DNA of 64,000 bases from Anagrus nilaparvatae (taxonomy: Eukaryota; Arthropoda; Insecta; Hymenoptera; Mymaridae), in the NCBI GenBank assembly GCA_022575985.1, contig JAKSXM010000132.1:16306001-16370000 (forward strand), written 5' to 3'. The notes beneath the pieces are model-generated. The model made no database searches and had not been told where the DNA came from. It saw only the letters and a program-made list of their open reading frames with translations. A program made the translations under genes and the position numbers. Below, piece by piece: positions 11,345 to 23,500 of the stretch. Positions within the stretch are counted from its first letter, which is position 1. Each line of letters begins with the position of its first letter.

Positions 11345-12107
11345 CGAAGGGCTGATTTTTAATTTTTAAAATAGCGGGCTGAAAACGGCGGATTCCTAAC
11401 CCCAAAATCGACAATAAGAACTATTTTAAGCATTTAAACCTCAGAATCGTGATCACCGACCCCAAAAACTTAAAATGCATCACGTTTAAATGCTTAAAAT
11501 AGCATTTATTGTCGATTTTGAGGTTACGAATCCGTCATTTTTAGCCCGCTATTTTGAAAATTAAAAATCTGACCTCGGAATCGTGATCACTGACCCCAAA
11601 ATATTGAAATGTAACACGTTTTAATGCTTAAAATAGCATTTATTGTCGATTTTAAGGTTATGAATTTGCCATTTTTAGCCCGCTATTTTGAAAATTAAAA
11701 ATATGACCTCAGAATCTTTATAACTGGTCCGAAAAACTTATTAGACAACGTAAATATGCTTAAAACAGCATAAATCGCCGTTTCTGAGGTTAGAAACACG
11801 CCATTTTGAGTCCGCCATTTTGTTTTTTATAAATCTGTATTCAAAATCGTGATCAGCGACCCCGAAAACCTTATGGGGTACCCAAAATAGGCTCAATTAG
11901 CTATTGTTTTCAAGATATTACCAATCTTGCTAATTTTTCACCGATTTGTTAGTATATAGCGTCCGTTACTCAAAACTGGCCATCCGAAAATGGATGAAAC
12001 CTTCAAAATCGGTTTCAGCGACCAAAAATACATAAGTTTCAATGAGGTGCATCCATTCTAGTGCTGAAAAAATTTTTGGATGCATTTAACATTGCTGGCG
12101 CCTTGAC
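11345..12107. mobile_element. Tc1/mariner-like foldback element, copy 2 (truncated)
   Basis: This copy matches the right part of the element at 8983-10119, with the same GGCGCCTTGAC right end and a TA at 12108-12109. The left inverted end is missing. Its interior is longer than the matching part of copy 1 because another atcacgattc-type unit is present. Its right end lies within about 25 bp of the broken end of the nucleoprotein-like pseudogene. Confidence 0.75.
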
Positions 12108-12131
12108 TATAACTTACAGAATTTTTTTAAT

Positions 12132-13752
12132 TATATTCTCTTTCCTTTCAAATTTCGGAAATTTCTTATCATAATAATAAGTACGATAATCATCTATACA
12201 TGACTGAAGAACCTTTCCACCTGATTCGTCCCTGATTCCGTACCGAAATGCGGGAATCTAAAGTAAGCTTGGTCAGCGTCTTCAATACTCTTTCTAATTA
12301 TATAGTATCATAGTGCACTTCTGAAAATAACTCTGATACTCCTAATAATTTTGGGTCGTCACTTTCACTTTTATAATAAATTACTAATCTCGAATATAAG
12401 CTGAAGTGTAACGTGGGTATTTCAGGTAGATCCTCATCATTTATAACTTCGAATACCTCTAAAATTCTAGCTGTAGATGCCTTCTCAGGCTGGCCTATTT
12501 GAGTAAATGCCAAAAGATCAGGGTTTCTATTAAAAACATATTGGTAGATTAGACCAATATGAGTCATTTCACAAAATGACAGGTTCACACAGACATTGTG
12601 AAAGTATGCCCTGAATTTTGGGATTAGTTTTGTCACTGCTAACGTTCTAGGAACATTCAATACTGCCTTTCTGACTGTGAACATGGAAGCCATTTTTTGG
12701 TAAAAGTTTTGGTAGGATAAAAGCACAGGGTAAGAGAACTCTTCATTACTGAACACCATCTGCTGGGTGAAAGATCTCAATCTATTATTGAACCAACCGG
12801 GTGCTTGAACGTCATTTAATCTTCTTCCTATCAAGCACATAATAGTGAAAGCTAAAGCATAATACTTAGATTTATCAGTTTTATATCTAAGACCTGTTAA
12901 TATTTCAAGATCATTCCTTACTGATTCAAACTTCTCATTCAAGAATCTAGCATTCGTATACTGAGTCTCTACTTCATATCCCATGCATCGCATGGCATCT
13001 TTTATACGTGTGGATGTAATCCAGTCCTCAGCACAAAATAATCATCAGCACAGTGTTAATCGGTACAGTAGGGAATCGCGAGTAAGCAGGAAATTTGGTT
13101 ACCAAATCCTGAACGATGGCTCCCCCGATGGAATGAAGCTTGTCGTCCTCCCATGTTTTAATAGTGGGATGCTTTCCCTCGGCTGTGAGGTTGATCGATA
13201 AACGCGATCCATTGTACTTATAATATATGCCTTCCTGTTCGCGTAAGACTTTTTCAAAAGAGATTAATGGCATGCCGATCAATGTATCCAGATTCCCGGC
13301 AATGACGGCTTTTCTGAAGTATGGTATAGAGTTCAATAACTTAACCTGACCAAGAACTTTATCACCGTATTTGGCTTTGATATAAGAAGTTATACTAATG
13401 GCATTGGTCTTAGAAAGATTTTCCATAAAAATTGACGTTGTTTTAGAAATAACCCAAGTGTTCACAAAAAACGCTCGAATTATCAGATAATAATCCTAAT
13501 ATGCTCCGTCATTTCCGTGTCTGCTCGCAATACGAAAACTTTAAAAGGTACAGTTTCTGGTAATCTTTCACGGATTTCTGCGATATCAGCTTCAACAATA
13601 CCGATCGTAGAAATTGCAGCTCTAGGAACCTTGTCCCTGCTGATCCCTTGAAATACAGAATCATAACCTGTGGGCATTCCATCTACAAAGTACTTACGTT
13701 TTGGGTTAAGAGCTCCAGGTTGCTTGTAAGCAGATGAGAAAAAGGAGTTCAT
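12132..13752 (-). pseudogene. endogenous RNA-virus nucleoprotein-like gene, frame-broken
   Basis: Three minus-strand reading segments follow one another: 13752-13483 (ATG start, 89 codons), 13465-13028 and 12993-12298. A C-terminal piece continues to about 12132 in other frames. Neighbouring segments are displaced by small indels near 13480 and 13020. Near 12210 a short duplicated stretch (gattcgtccctgattccg) and another indel break the C-terminus. The pieces look like one globular protein of some 500 residues. Size, composition and its isolated GC-richer character suggest a mononegavirus-type nucleoprotein, a common class of insect endogenous viral element. I cannot name the family; artovirus, nyamivirus, lispivirus and xinmovirus are candidates. 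A coat protein of another RNA virus is possible. Confidence 0.45.
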
Positions 13753-13869
13753 TTTGAATTATAAAACAGATAAACCTTTAAATAGAGTAATAAGCACACT
13801 TAAAAGGGGGATAATTTCTATGGCTTTCTTTCAGTAACTTCATGATGATTTAATTGTTTATCAGTCTTC

Positions 13870-14200
13870 AAAATAGCTCCTTTAGATCCATCAGAGACTC
13901 ATCTTCAGTACAGGATCCTCTATTTTACTGTTGAGCATATTTCTCTTTCCTTTCAATTTTGGAAATTTCTTATCATAATAATAAGTACGATAAACATCTA
14001 TACATGACTGAAGAACCTTTCCACCTGATTCCGTACCAAAATGCGGAAATCTAAAGTAAGCTTGATCAGCGTCTTCAATACTGTTTCTAATTATAGTATC
14101 ATAGTTCACTTCTGAAAATAACTCTGATACTCCTAATAATTTAGGGTCGTCACTATCACTTTTATAATAAATTACAAATCTCGAATATAACCTGAAGTTT
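13870..14200 (-). pseudogene. second copy of the nucleoprotein-like 3' end
   Basis: About 310 bp nearly identical to 12132-12410, without that copy's frame-breaking insertions. The frame is open from 14109 to a TGA at 13891-13893 and reaches a natural-looking C-terminus (LNSKIEDPVLKMSL). At about 14200 the match to copy 1 ends abruptly. In transcriptional order this 3' fragment lies just upstream of the complete-length but broken copy, with about 140 bp between its stop and the next ATG. Confidence 0.55.
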
Positions 14201-16379
14201 GAGGAATTTTGAATAAAACTTCATTCAAGACGATGGCTGGCGCCAGAACTAATCGCCTCTGTAACATCGCAAATTAATATTTTATAAATATCTAATATCT
14301 CTGAATAACGGAAACTGAAACCAGAGAATGTTCTTAAACTGTATCGTTTTTTTATACTCAAAAACAATATTTAATGTATATACAATATACATTTTCATAA
14401 AAGTCAATTAATATAACAGTTTGTGATTAAAATGACTATTTTCTATTGTAATGTTCTCTTAAACGGAGTCTTACAAAAATATTTAAATATAAAGTTTGAC
14501 AAATAAATTTTTAACTCGAAGAATATTCAAGCATTTATTTGGATTCTATTTTTAGGAGGACTGTCCCTGAATTTTCCTCCAGGGCCGTACTGACTACTTT
14601 GATCTTTAGATGTTGTTAAATAAAATTAACAAATTATAAAATGAATAAAATAATAAAATGATTACTTACTTTTGATATTTCTTGATGAAAAATAATTGTC
14701 AGCTTTCAAAATATTTATGGATTGTATAATCTTTTTTTTTTTTTTATAAATTGAAGACACAAGTTAAAGTTAAATTATTATTTATTTAAAAATCAAATCA
14801 AAATATTTTTTAAAAGTGAGGAATTACACAAACTTTAATTACTAAAAAATTTGTTAATAAAAATGTTTAAGTATAATTAATAAAATTTTACATGAACTTA
14901 ATAAAATTCAAAGTTAAAGTTTTAGTTTTAGCGCGAGTAGTATATGTTTGGTTGAGCTCAATAAAAAATAGAACGCCCCTTTCAGCCTGTACCTGGGTAT
15001 TTATGAAAAATTTTGATAAGAATAGACAAGTTCCCTACTCTCTAAATTCCCCCGCGCGCTGAACCCGATATGTCAATCCTCTATTGGTTGATAAGGTTTC
15101 CCCAATAGTTAAAAACTCCTTCCTAGAGAATTTGTCTATTATCACCAGTTCATAGTTTCTCCCTTAAAATAGAGTGGGAAAAATTTGATGACTCCTCAAA
15201 ATCATCCGATATCCAGGCATATTTTTAAGCTGATAGTGGCTAATTTATGTATTTTTAAAACAAAAGGGCTCATTTGAATATCATGTACACTGTAAAAATT
15301 TAAACTGAAACTTTAACTTTGAGTTCCATTTTTTTCTATTATAATTAACTATATTACAGTTTCCAATTATGGAAAAACCTAAATTATTTTATACCTTAAT
15401 TTTCTTATTAATATTAAACACTAACAATACAACTATTTAAATTCTGAAAATTCAATCATTGTTATAAACAAATCTAAACTGAAAATTTTACTTTAGAAAT
15501 TAATTTGAAAATAATTTGACCAAATATTTCAGAACAAAAATGTTATGATTAGTTAGATTTTCGAGAGTTTCCTCTCATTATTATTTTCTTATAAATAATA
15601 TTAAAGTATGAGAGTTTCTACTTGAAAAACGAAAAATATATAATATTTATTGATTACCCAAGTACAACTCTCTTTATTATTAACTAAAATAACAATATTT
15701 TAACTATGAGAATATAACTCTCGCTTATTTTTTTAAATAACTTTTTCTTAGCTAATAAACTACTAATAAATATCCATTGAGCTTTTCAACTTTATTTATT
15801 AGTTAAGTCTAATTCCTACTATAAAAGTAAAATGTTTTCCCAACTAATAAATTTCCTCTCAATAAACATTTATGACCTTAAGTCCGTAATTTATTAGCTA
15901 AATTTAATATCTTTTAAACCTATTAAAAACAGGTTTGAAAAAGAAACTCGCAAGGGAAACGATTTCTGACTTGGCGATTTTCAAAACTAGGAAAAATTCG
16001 AAAAATTATTTATTATTAAAAATAAAGTTTAAAAATTAATTTGTTTAAAAATTAATTTGTTTAAAAATTACCAAGTCACGACATTTTAAATTCCCTGTAC
16101 ACGTAAAGTAAATTTCATGTACACGGAAAAAAAAATTTTAATGTCCGGACGTTACACCTCGCCACTTAAAGTGTTGGTAATGCTTCTAATGATGCTTTAC
16201 TAACTGTATACTATGTATATAGAATAACAAAGTTTTACTTAATTTAATTTATTAACGATATTGTACTTATATCTATTTCCTCACTTAAAATTTAAAATTA
16301 GAATTTACAAAAATGCACTTAATTGTCTCTAATAATGTTCAAAACAGTGTCGCGCCGGTATGAAATGACACGACTTTCG
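14201..16379. other. gene-free stretch with one GC-richer patch
   Basis: No coding region is recognisable. The patch at about 14930-15190 is less AT-rich, and its two halves share an inverted motif around TTGTCTATT. A transposon-like CACTGTAAAAA end stands alone near 15288. Elsewhere it is low-complexity AT sequence. Confidence 0.4.
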
Positions 16380-16997
16380 TCAGCAACCCTTGCATTGCAT
16401 GTTGAATCTTTTCCTGGTTATTAGGTGGGTTACGTACGTATCCTGCTCGATCCAGGTGAATTCATCAAGCCAATTAGCGTGGCGTGCAGGATGACAATTT
16501 GCACAAGTCGTTGATCTGTCTGTGAAATTTGCATAAAATCCCCGGTGAGGGTTCGAAAAACACTTATATTTCATCAGATTCCGCGTTCTGACTATGTCCA
16601 TGGTCAGTGACTGCTGAAAATAGTTCAACTCGAAACCGGATTGACTGCCATAATCTTCTTCAAATAATCCGACCAGACATAGTGAACTCCTCCGATGATC
16701 ATCGCTCTCTGCCGGGTTGTATAACCTTTCCTTTGTTCTCAAAACCTTATAGATATCCTTGAAGTAAGGATTCGATAGTAACAGGTGGCAAATTGCCTCC
16801 ATAAAGTGGGTCGGAGCCGTCATTTCTTTGTTATAAAAAGACATTTCTAACTTCCTTAAAGTTCTTAGTAAGAAGTTTGAGATATCTTCCTTATTCATAT
16901 CCAGGTGAACGGTATGGAGGGGTCGAGATCCACGAGGCATTACAATCTTTTCTGTGGCTCCTCTTGAGAGGTTGTTGTTTTTCTTACTTTCGGCCAT
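16380..16997 (-). CDS. unrecognised cysteine-rich protein, copy B
   Basis: An intact 205-codon frame from ATG at 16997 to TGA. The N-terminal half is basic and helical-looking. The C-terminal half contains SSLCLVGLFEEDYG, then a Cys/His cluster (YKCF...TTCANCHPARH...MQCKGC) that could bind zinc. The C-terminal half is clearly related to the neighbouring gene at 17223-17702: both share LF-E-(D/Q)-YG, GF, YF-SLT-DI, (K/R)C(F/Y)S-P--GF and C--C in the same order. Copy B ends right after CKGC, while copy A runs on for about 65 residues, so copy B may be truncated. The family is unknown to me. Its base composition stands out from the surroundings and its direction matches the virus-like genes to the left. 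Confidence 0.5.
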   Translation of the reverse strand: MAESKKNNNLSRGATEKIVMPRGSRPLHTVHLDMNKEDISNFLLRTLRKLEMSFYNKEMTAPTHFMEAICHLLLSNPYFKDIYKVLRTKERLYNPAESDDHRRSSLCLVGLFEEDYGSQSGFELNYFQQSLTMDIVRTRNLMKYKCFSNPHRGFYANFTDRSTTCANCHPARHANWLDEFTWIEQDTYVTHLITRKRFNMQCKGC

Positions 16998-17222
16998 CTA
17001 TACATAAGGTAATTCATTAGTGTATGATTATTATACTAAAACTAAATCAATATTTATCACTACTTCACGCGATAGCTCTACAAGTACCATCACCTTCTAT
17101 AAAATTCATGCTAAACTAAATTTAAAATACTAAGTCTTAATTAAACTGAAGTTAGAGTCTAGAGTGAATACTTTTCTTAACTAAAATCTCACTCTCTTAA
17201 TGCTAAACTACGATTCACTTCA

Positions 17223-18232
17223 CTAGACCATTTTTCCCAGGTCGACCAGTCGGCAGTATTCGTCTGGTGGTATCGCGCTCAAATTTGTCCACATACACGT
17301 ACTTAAGTATCCCTTTTCCATTAATTCCTTTTTCTTGGTATAAATTTCGTAACGACAGTCGCGACATTTTTGAACGAATTTGAACACGGCCACCTTATTC
17401 TTACATTTATAACAGGTGTTTTTGAGCTTTCTTCTAGTTGTGATATTTGTAAATATGCCTTCCCTGGGGTTCCAGCAATCGTCGTATAATCCTTCAGGGT
17501 TGTTCTTCAGATAACAGGACCCACAAGTCATTACGTTTTTTCGGAAATCAACGTGGAAACCTTCGCAGGGGCTACTATAACAGCGGTAAAAATTCCAGTT
17601 TTTATTTATACATATATCCTTAGTCAATGAACTCAGGAAATATGTCGTAAGAAAACCTTGTTTTTTTCCGTACTGATCTTCGAATAAAGGCACTAAACTC
17701 ATTGAACTCGCTGCTAGACTTTCTGATTCAGCTTCAAGTTGGCTTACTTCGCGACGACAATTTTTTGATATCGGCGTCTAAATTTCGTACTAATTTTTCT
17801 CTCTGGTATTTGCACTGATCAGATGTTATATATTTGTGTTGCTTGGCCCACACTAACCAATTATCTTTTTCACTTGGAGAGTACTCTTCTACCTTGTGAA
17901 TCTCTTGAATTAAAAGTTTTGCCCGTATTTTTCTGAATTCTAAAACGGAAAAACACTGGTTAAATACCCAAGCCTCTGTTCTGTATTTTTTTAGAGTTTC
18001 TAAATCAACTGCGTCCAGTAAGTGAACCCTTGCGTCTCTTTGCTGTTGGAAATTTTGTTTTTTAAGTTCGGCTATTTGTAGGATACGCTTGTACACTTTT
18101 GTTTGGCGGTTTCTGAGTTCAACGACGGCTTTATCCTGTAAATTGCGTGACTCGATGCTAGTGACCTCTTGTTGATTCTTTTTATTGTTATAGAAAATAT
18201 TAATGAAAAAATTAGTATAAAATGGTCAGATC
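17223..18232 (-). pseudogene. cysteine-rich protein, copy A, split by a frameshift
   Basis: Two minus-strand frames overlap here. The upstream one is open from about 18232 to a stop at 17734 with no ATG, and encodes a basic, charged, probably helical region. The downstream one ends at 17223 and carries the same cysteine-rich domain as the neighbour at 16380-16997, followed by further pairs (CYKC and CRDC) and a C-terminus ending LGKMV. The frames meet at a run of six A (minus strand; 17761-17766), and the residues just beyond in the second frame still align with the paralogue. I infer one gene with a single indel in that homopolymer. A sequencing error or a programmed shift cannot be excluded. 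Confidence 0.45.
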
Positions 18233-18269
18233 CAGTTAGACAATATGGCTAGAGTATAGCCATTGGACA

Positions 18270-18524
18270 GGGCCCAGATGCCGAACGTGTTTTTTACAGC
18301 CCTGTGAGAAGATACACGCTCTTATGTGTTACAAGGTGTATTTTCTATTGTGGCTGTATTCGCCCTGTCATTTTCTGTCGTACCGACTTAATGTTATTTA
18401 AATGGAGTCGGTACGCCAGAAAACGATAAAGTACTAAAAGTTCGCAGTATTTTTTACAGAATTGTCCCCTACACAAACCTGTATTACTCTGTACTATGTA
18501 AAAACACGTTCGGCATCTGGGCCC
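18270..18524. mobile_element. 255-bp MITE with GGGCCCAGATGCCGAACG ends
   Basis: Terminal inverted repeats of about 27 bp begin GGGCCCAGATGCCGAACG and close with the exact complement. Shorter inverted segments inside (around GGCTGTATTCGCCCTGTC and GTCGGTAC) make it a compact foldback element. It has no coding capacity and lies directly upstream of the cysteine-rich gene pair. Confidence 0.75.
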
Positions 18525-20442
18525 AGAAAAGATGCTCGAGTTTGTCGCAAAAGTAGTAAAAATACTTTACAGATATTTCACTTATAAAATTAAATTTAAC
18601 TTTAAAGTGGGCTAAATCGTATTATATTATACATATTCACGTTTGCTTTCGTAACACATGCATAATTTTTGTATACTATTCTCAAAATTGAAAAACTGTC
18701 AAAAAAGTTTGATCATCATTATTTGGTCATTGCTATATCTAGAGAGCTGAAAATTTCAGATGCGTCATATTTTTGATTTTGAAAACCTAAAATATTGTTC
18801 CAATTTGGAAGGTCATCCTAAAAAAGGTCTCTGTATTTCACTTTATACAGGTATTTTGCATAATTATAAAAATAAATCTATTCTTAATAATAAGTAATAA
18901 ATAATGTTTAATGTTAATAATTGTAAATAATAATGAATCTGTAAATTTTTGTAAATTATTTTATTTAGTTCTTAATTTATTTATATAAAATGTTTTACAT
19001 TTTTGTACTAAAAGCTACTTTGTATAAATGTTATTTATTATAATAAAATCTTAAATTATTAATGAAGAAAAAAAGTTTTTTTGTTTCATTTTTTCAGGAA
19101 AAAAAAGCAAACAAAACATAAATACTTATATTTATATCTATAAGTACAAGTAAGTATCAAAATAATTTTTAAGATAATCTTTAAAATTTTATAATATATA
19201 GAACTCACAAACTCACGCACATTAAAAATATTTTTTATTAATATTACAATCATTTATATTTAGTATTTGCATTTTTTTTTATTATTTATAGAAAAAAAAA
19301 TAGTTTTTGATCATATTTTTAAAGAACAGGATCTTTGGTATTTTCTATTTTTTAACATTTTCTACATTATTATATACAATTGACAAGGGCAGCGATGTAG
19401 ATTTTTCAGATCCTAACGAGTTGTAAAAGTACTTTATTTTATTGAATAAATATTTTGTACCCTCAGTCAAAACTCACGTTTTCTGTAAACGCAGAACAGT
19501 GAATCTTAATTTTGCATGTTACATATTTAGCCATTACAACTTATCTAAAATAATGCTGCCACTTTGTTTTTTCTCTTAACTGCTTGTAAAACTTCCAATA
19601 TATAAAAAGTTTGTTAAACTAGTATTTATTTTGATTTTAGCAATTAATTTAAAATGAACTGAATTTATTTGTGTATTAACTTTTACGGGCAAAGATTTCA
19701 TATAATACATGGTTTAAAGCTTAATTTTGAACAACAAAAAAAAAGTCAAACAAATTTTATGAACTCAAGAAACAATGTGGCAGCGTCATTTTTAAAATAG
19801 CGAAGAAATTATTTAATATATGGAGGTATATTGTTCTAGAAAAGGCGTCGTATTGCTATATTTGGTCAGGATCTGAGACATTTAATTCGTAATTACTCCC
19901 TTTTGTTAGTTAAAAATATATAATAATGGACAACCTTTACAGTGAGCCCCAACTAAATAAAAAAAATTAAATTATTGATTATATGTTTTGAGTAGTTGAC
20001 TATAACATAAAAACGCCCCCCATGAAACCAAAACTTATTTTTCATACTATTTATTAAATTCATCACTTAACTATATTTATATTTATTATTAAAAAACTTT
20101 ATTTAATCTAACAAGGCACTAATTTTATTATTTTTAAAATCTAAAGTTTTTGTTTAAATAGAATCAATAGCATAGCACCTTTTTGATGAATGATTTAGCT
20201 ATAATTTATTTTTATAAAATACATGCTTATTGGGCATATTCTTTTTGCTTTTCGTCTAAATAATCAGGTTCGACCAATATTAATTTGATTGGAGGCTGTA
20301 TTTCGCAAAGTTTATTATTTGCACCACTGTTTTTGCTAAAATTTTATTTTTTGAACATTTAAAAATCATAAAAATTTGAATTAGCAAAGAATTTTTTACC
20401 TATTTTATAGTTAGATTTTAAAAAAGAAAAAAAATATCCCAG
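18525..20442. other. intergenic AT-rich stretch
   Basis: I see no gene or structured element between the MITE and the laminin 3' end, only low-complexity AT sequence with isolated unique segments. Confidence 0.45.
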
Positions 20443-20466
20443 TTTATTCACACGAATTATTAATAT

Positions 20467-20472
20467 TTTATT
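20467..20472 (-). terminator. candidate LanB2 polyadenylation signal
   Basis: AATAAA on the minus strand, 75-80 bases past the LanB2 stop codon. A second AATAAA follows at 20443-20448. Confidence 0.55.
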
Positions 20473-20546
20473 TTAAATTTAAACTAAAAAAAAAAAATAA
20501 TTTTTAAAATAAAAATGAGTTTATAGACAAACAATATAGATAAGGT

Positions 20547-23500
20547 TTAAGGTTCCAGTTTGATTCTTTTGAAGCAACCTTCAGGTAATGATTCTTTTAT
20601 TTCCTTAATATTTTCAACTTCTTTTCTAAGTTTCTTTATTTCATCTTCATAGTTTTTAACCATTCTTGATTGTTGATTTTTTGCATCAATTAATGCTTTC
20701 ATTCTTTGAGTTAAATTAGCTTCTTCTAATTCTCGTTCAGCTGTACGAAGTCTGTCTTCTAGTCTATCCAGTTCTGTTTCATCTAAAAAATTTTTTAATA
20801 TTTACAATTTCTTCTTAATTATTGATAAATATTAAAAACTTACTAATATTTGGTAAATTTTCAAGCTCCTTAGTGATTTCAGCAACATCTTCTAATGCTT
20901 TATTTAACTGTGATTGAACTGAAGAAGCGTTTGATTTTGTTTCACTAACTTTACGCTTTACCTACAACAAAATTTTTATTTTTTTGGTAACAATTGAGAA
21001 AAAAATACTTTATTTGAAAAGAAAAAATTACTTCATTTATTTGTTTAGTTTCTTGTTCAATGTTATCTTCATGTTCCTTTATTAATTCTTCAGTAATATT
21101 AACTCTGGCATACAATTTATCAGCTTCACTTCCAAGTTTTATAACTTCAGATTTTATTTTTATACTATCTTTTTTAATTTCATCAACTAAAGCATTTGCG
21201 TTTGCTGCTTCATCAGTTGCTTCTTGTGTTATATTTTTTGCTATTGAAGCTTTTTCTTCTGTTGAAATAATAAATGGATCCATTGCTTTTAATTCAGATT
21301 CGGCTTCAGTTATTAAATCTTGAATTTCACGAACATGTTCTAAAGCTTCTTTAGCTACTTCTCGAGCTACTTGTATATCTTTATCAAAATCTAATAAATT
21401 AAAATTAAATTGAAGTTAAATATGTAAAAATATCATAAATATCATAAATATGTAAAAATTTTATTTAAATAAATAATGTATTTATTAACCTTTAAGATGT
21501 TGTAACGTTTTTTCTGCTTCCACTAACGTTGCGTTAGCTTTTAAAACGGCATTGTTTGCAATCCCATAAGCTTTATCAACTTCAGCTAATAATTCTGTAG
21601 TTGCGTCTTGTTGTAATTGTGTCCTATTTAAAAGTTCTTCACTTCTTCTTACTTTATCACTAATATCCGCCTCAAGATCAGTATTTTGTTCAATTAATTT
21701 AAGTGCTTTTTCTTTAATCGATGCTGCCTATATGCAAAAGTTAATTAAATTTTTTTTTGAATTAATTTTATTATTAATATGTTCAATCAGCTACCTCAGT
21801 ATTAACGTTATCAATTTTTGATTTCAATTCAGAAATATTTACTGTTGGTACTGAAACACCAAGTAGTAAAAGATTTAATGCTTCTTTAGAAACTATATCA
21901 GCTTTTAAAGAGGAGGCAGCAATAAGTTTTTTTGCTTCATCAAATTGCCTTTGTAAATTTTTAACTTGACTATCTAATTCTTTAAGACTTTGGCTAAAAA
22001 TAATTAAATATTACGCAATTAATTAATAAGTATAACGTTAAAAAAATTGCAGATACTTACGTTATGTTACTGTAACTATGAATAGCTGTTTTAGCTATAT
22101 TATAAGCTTCTAATGACGAATTTCTTGCTTGTTCTGCTACTGTTTGAAGTCTTTTAGCATCTTCCATGTTTCTGAAAATAAAAGTTGTAAATTGTAACAT
22201 TAATTAATTAGAATTTTTTAGAAAATTGAGTAATTACGCTTCAGCCATAGCACGTGCTTCTTCAGCATATGCAGTCATTTGTTCATTTTGTTCACCAATT
22301 TGTTCTCCTCTTTTTTTTGCTTCGTATAAATCATTTTGTCCTTCATTTGCTAAATAATCTTCTAAATCCTAATAAATTATTGAAAAAAAAATCAATTAAA
22401 ACAATTGGAAAGAAATATTTATAAACAAATAAAATTACCCTCAATTCATCATGAATATTGTCTAAAACCTTTTTAGCTTCTTCAATAGTAATATTTCCTG
22501 CTTCAATAGTTTTTTTAGCTTCAATAGAAATATTACCTACGTTCAGTATTTCAGTATTAATGCTCAATAGTTGGTCTCGTAAGTCTTCCATTTGTTTATT
22601 TAAAGGTACTTTATCATCTTTAAATGAAAATAAATTAATATTTTTAAGATTTAATATTTTAAAAATTTAAGGATAATAATAAAATACCTCCAAATAATTG
22701 TTTTGCTTCTTCATTAAGATTTCTAGATCTTATTCTTACTTCATTTAATTTTGATTTAAAACCTTCTTCGTTAACAACAGTTGGATTATTTTTAATTTTT
22801 GACAAAGTATCTTCTAGTTCAGCAAGTTTTTCTCTGTGTTGATCAGCTGCGTCTTTAACTAAATTATAACAAGGTGGACAATCGATACAACCTTGTTGAC
22901 GATTATATTTATTTTCTTTACAGCGATTACAAGTTCTTCCTTCAACATTTGGAAAACACTGTAAAATTAATTTTTTTATTTAATATTACGTAAATTTTAA
23001 ACATTTTTTTTGTGAAAAATAATTATTTAAATTATTAGCAAATAAATAAATTAATACTTACTGGACATTGGCCATTTGGATTGCACTGTAAAGAATGTGA
23101 ACCCATTTCATCGCAATCACATGGCTTACATCCATCACGTCCAAATCCATATTTATAAACGTCACAAGCATCACATTGTTTTCCACCAATTCCTGACCTA
23201 CAAAAGCATTGACCAGTCCTGACGTGACATGTACGGTTAAAAGACCCTTCAATATTGCAATTACATGCTGTACAACCCTAAATTAAAAAAAAAGTTAATA
23301 TTTTTTTTCTTTTATTTATTGTTACTGTATTCAGCTTTTATTAATTAAACATTTTTTTACTTCATTACTGATAATATCAAAATAACCATCTTCGCATCTA
23401 TCACAATTACGTCCGACTACGTTTGGCTTACAAGTACAATGACCAGTTAATTGGTCACAAGGGGCAATTTCAAATTCTGTTCCTTCTTTCGCTACAGTTC

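Noticed and set aside
21060..21323. Plus-strand frame of 87 codons
   Set aside because: Antisense to the LanB2 coiled-coil exon at 21032-21390; Ser/Ala/Ile-rich because it mirrors Glu/Lys/Asn codons.
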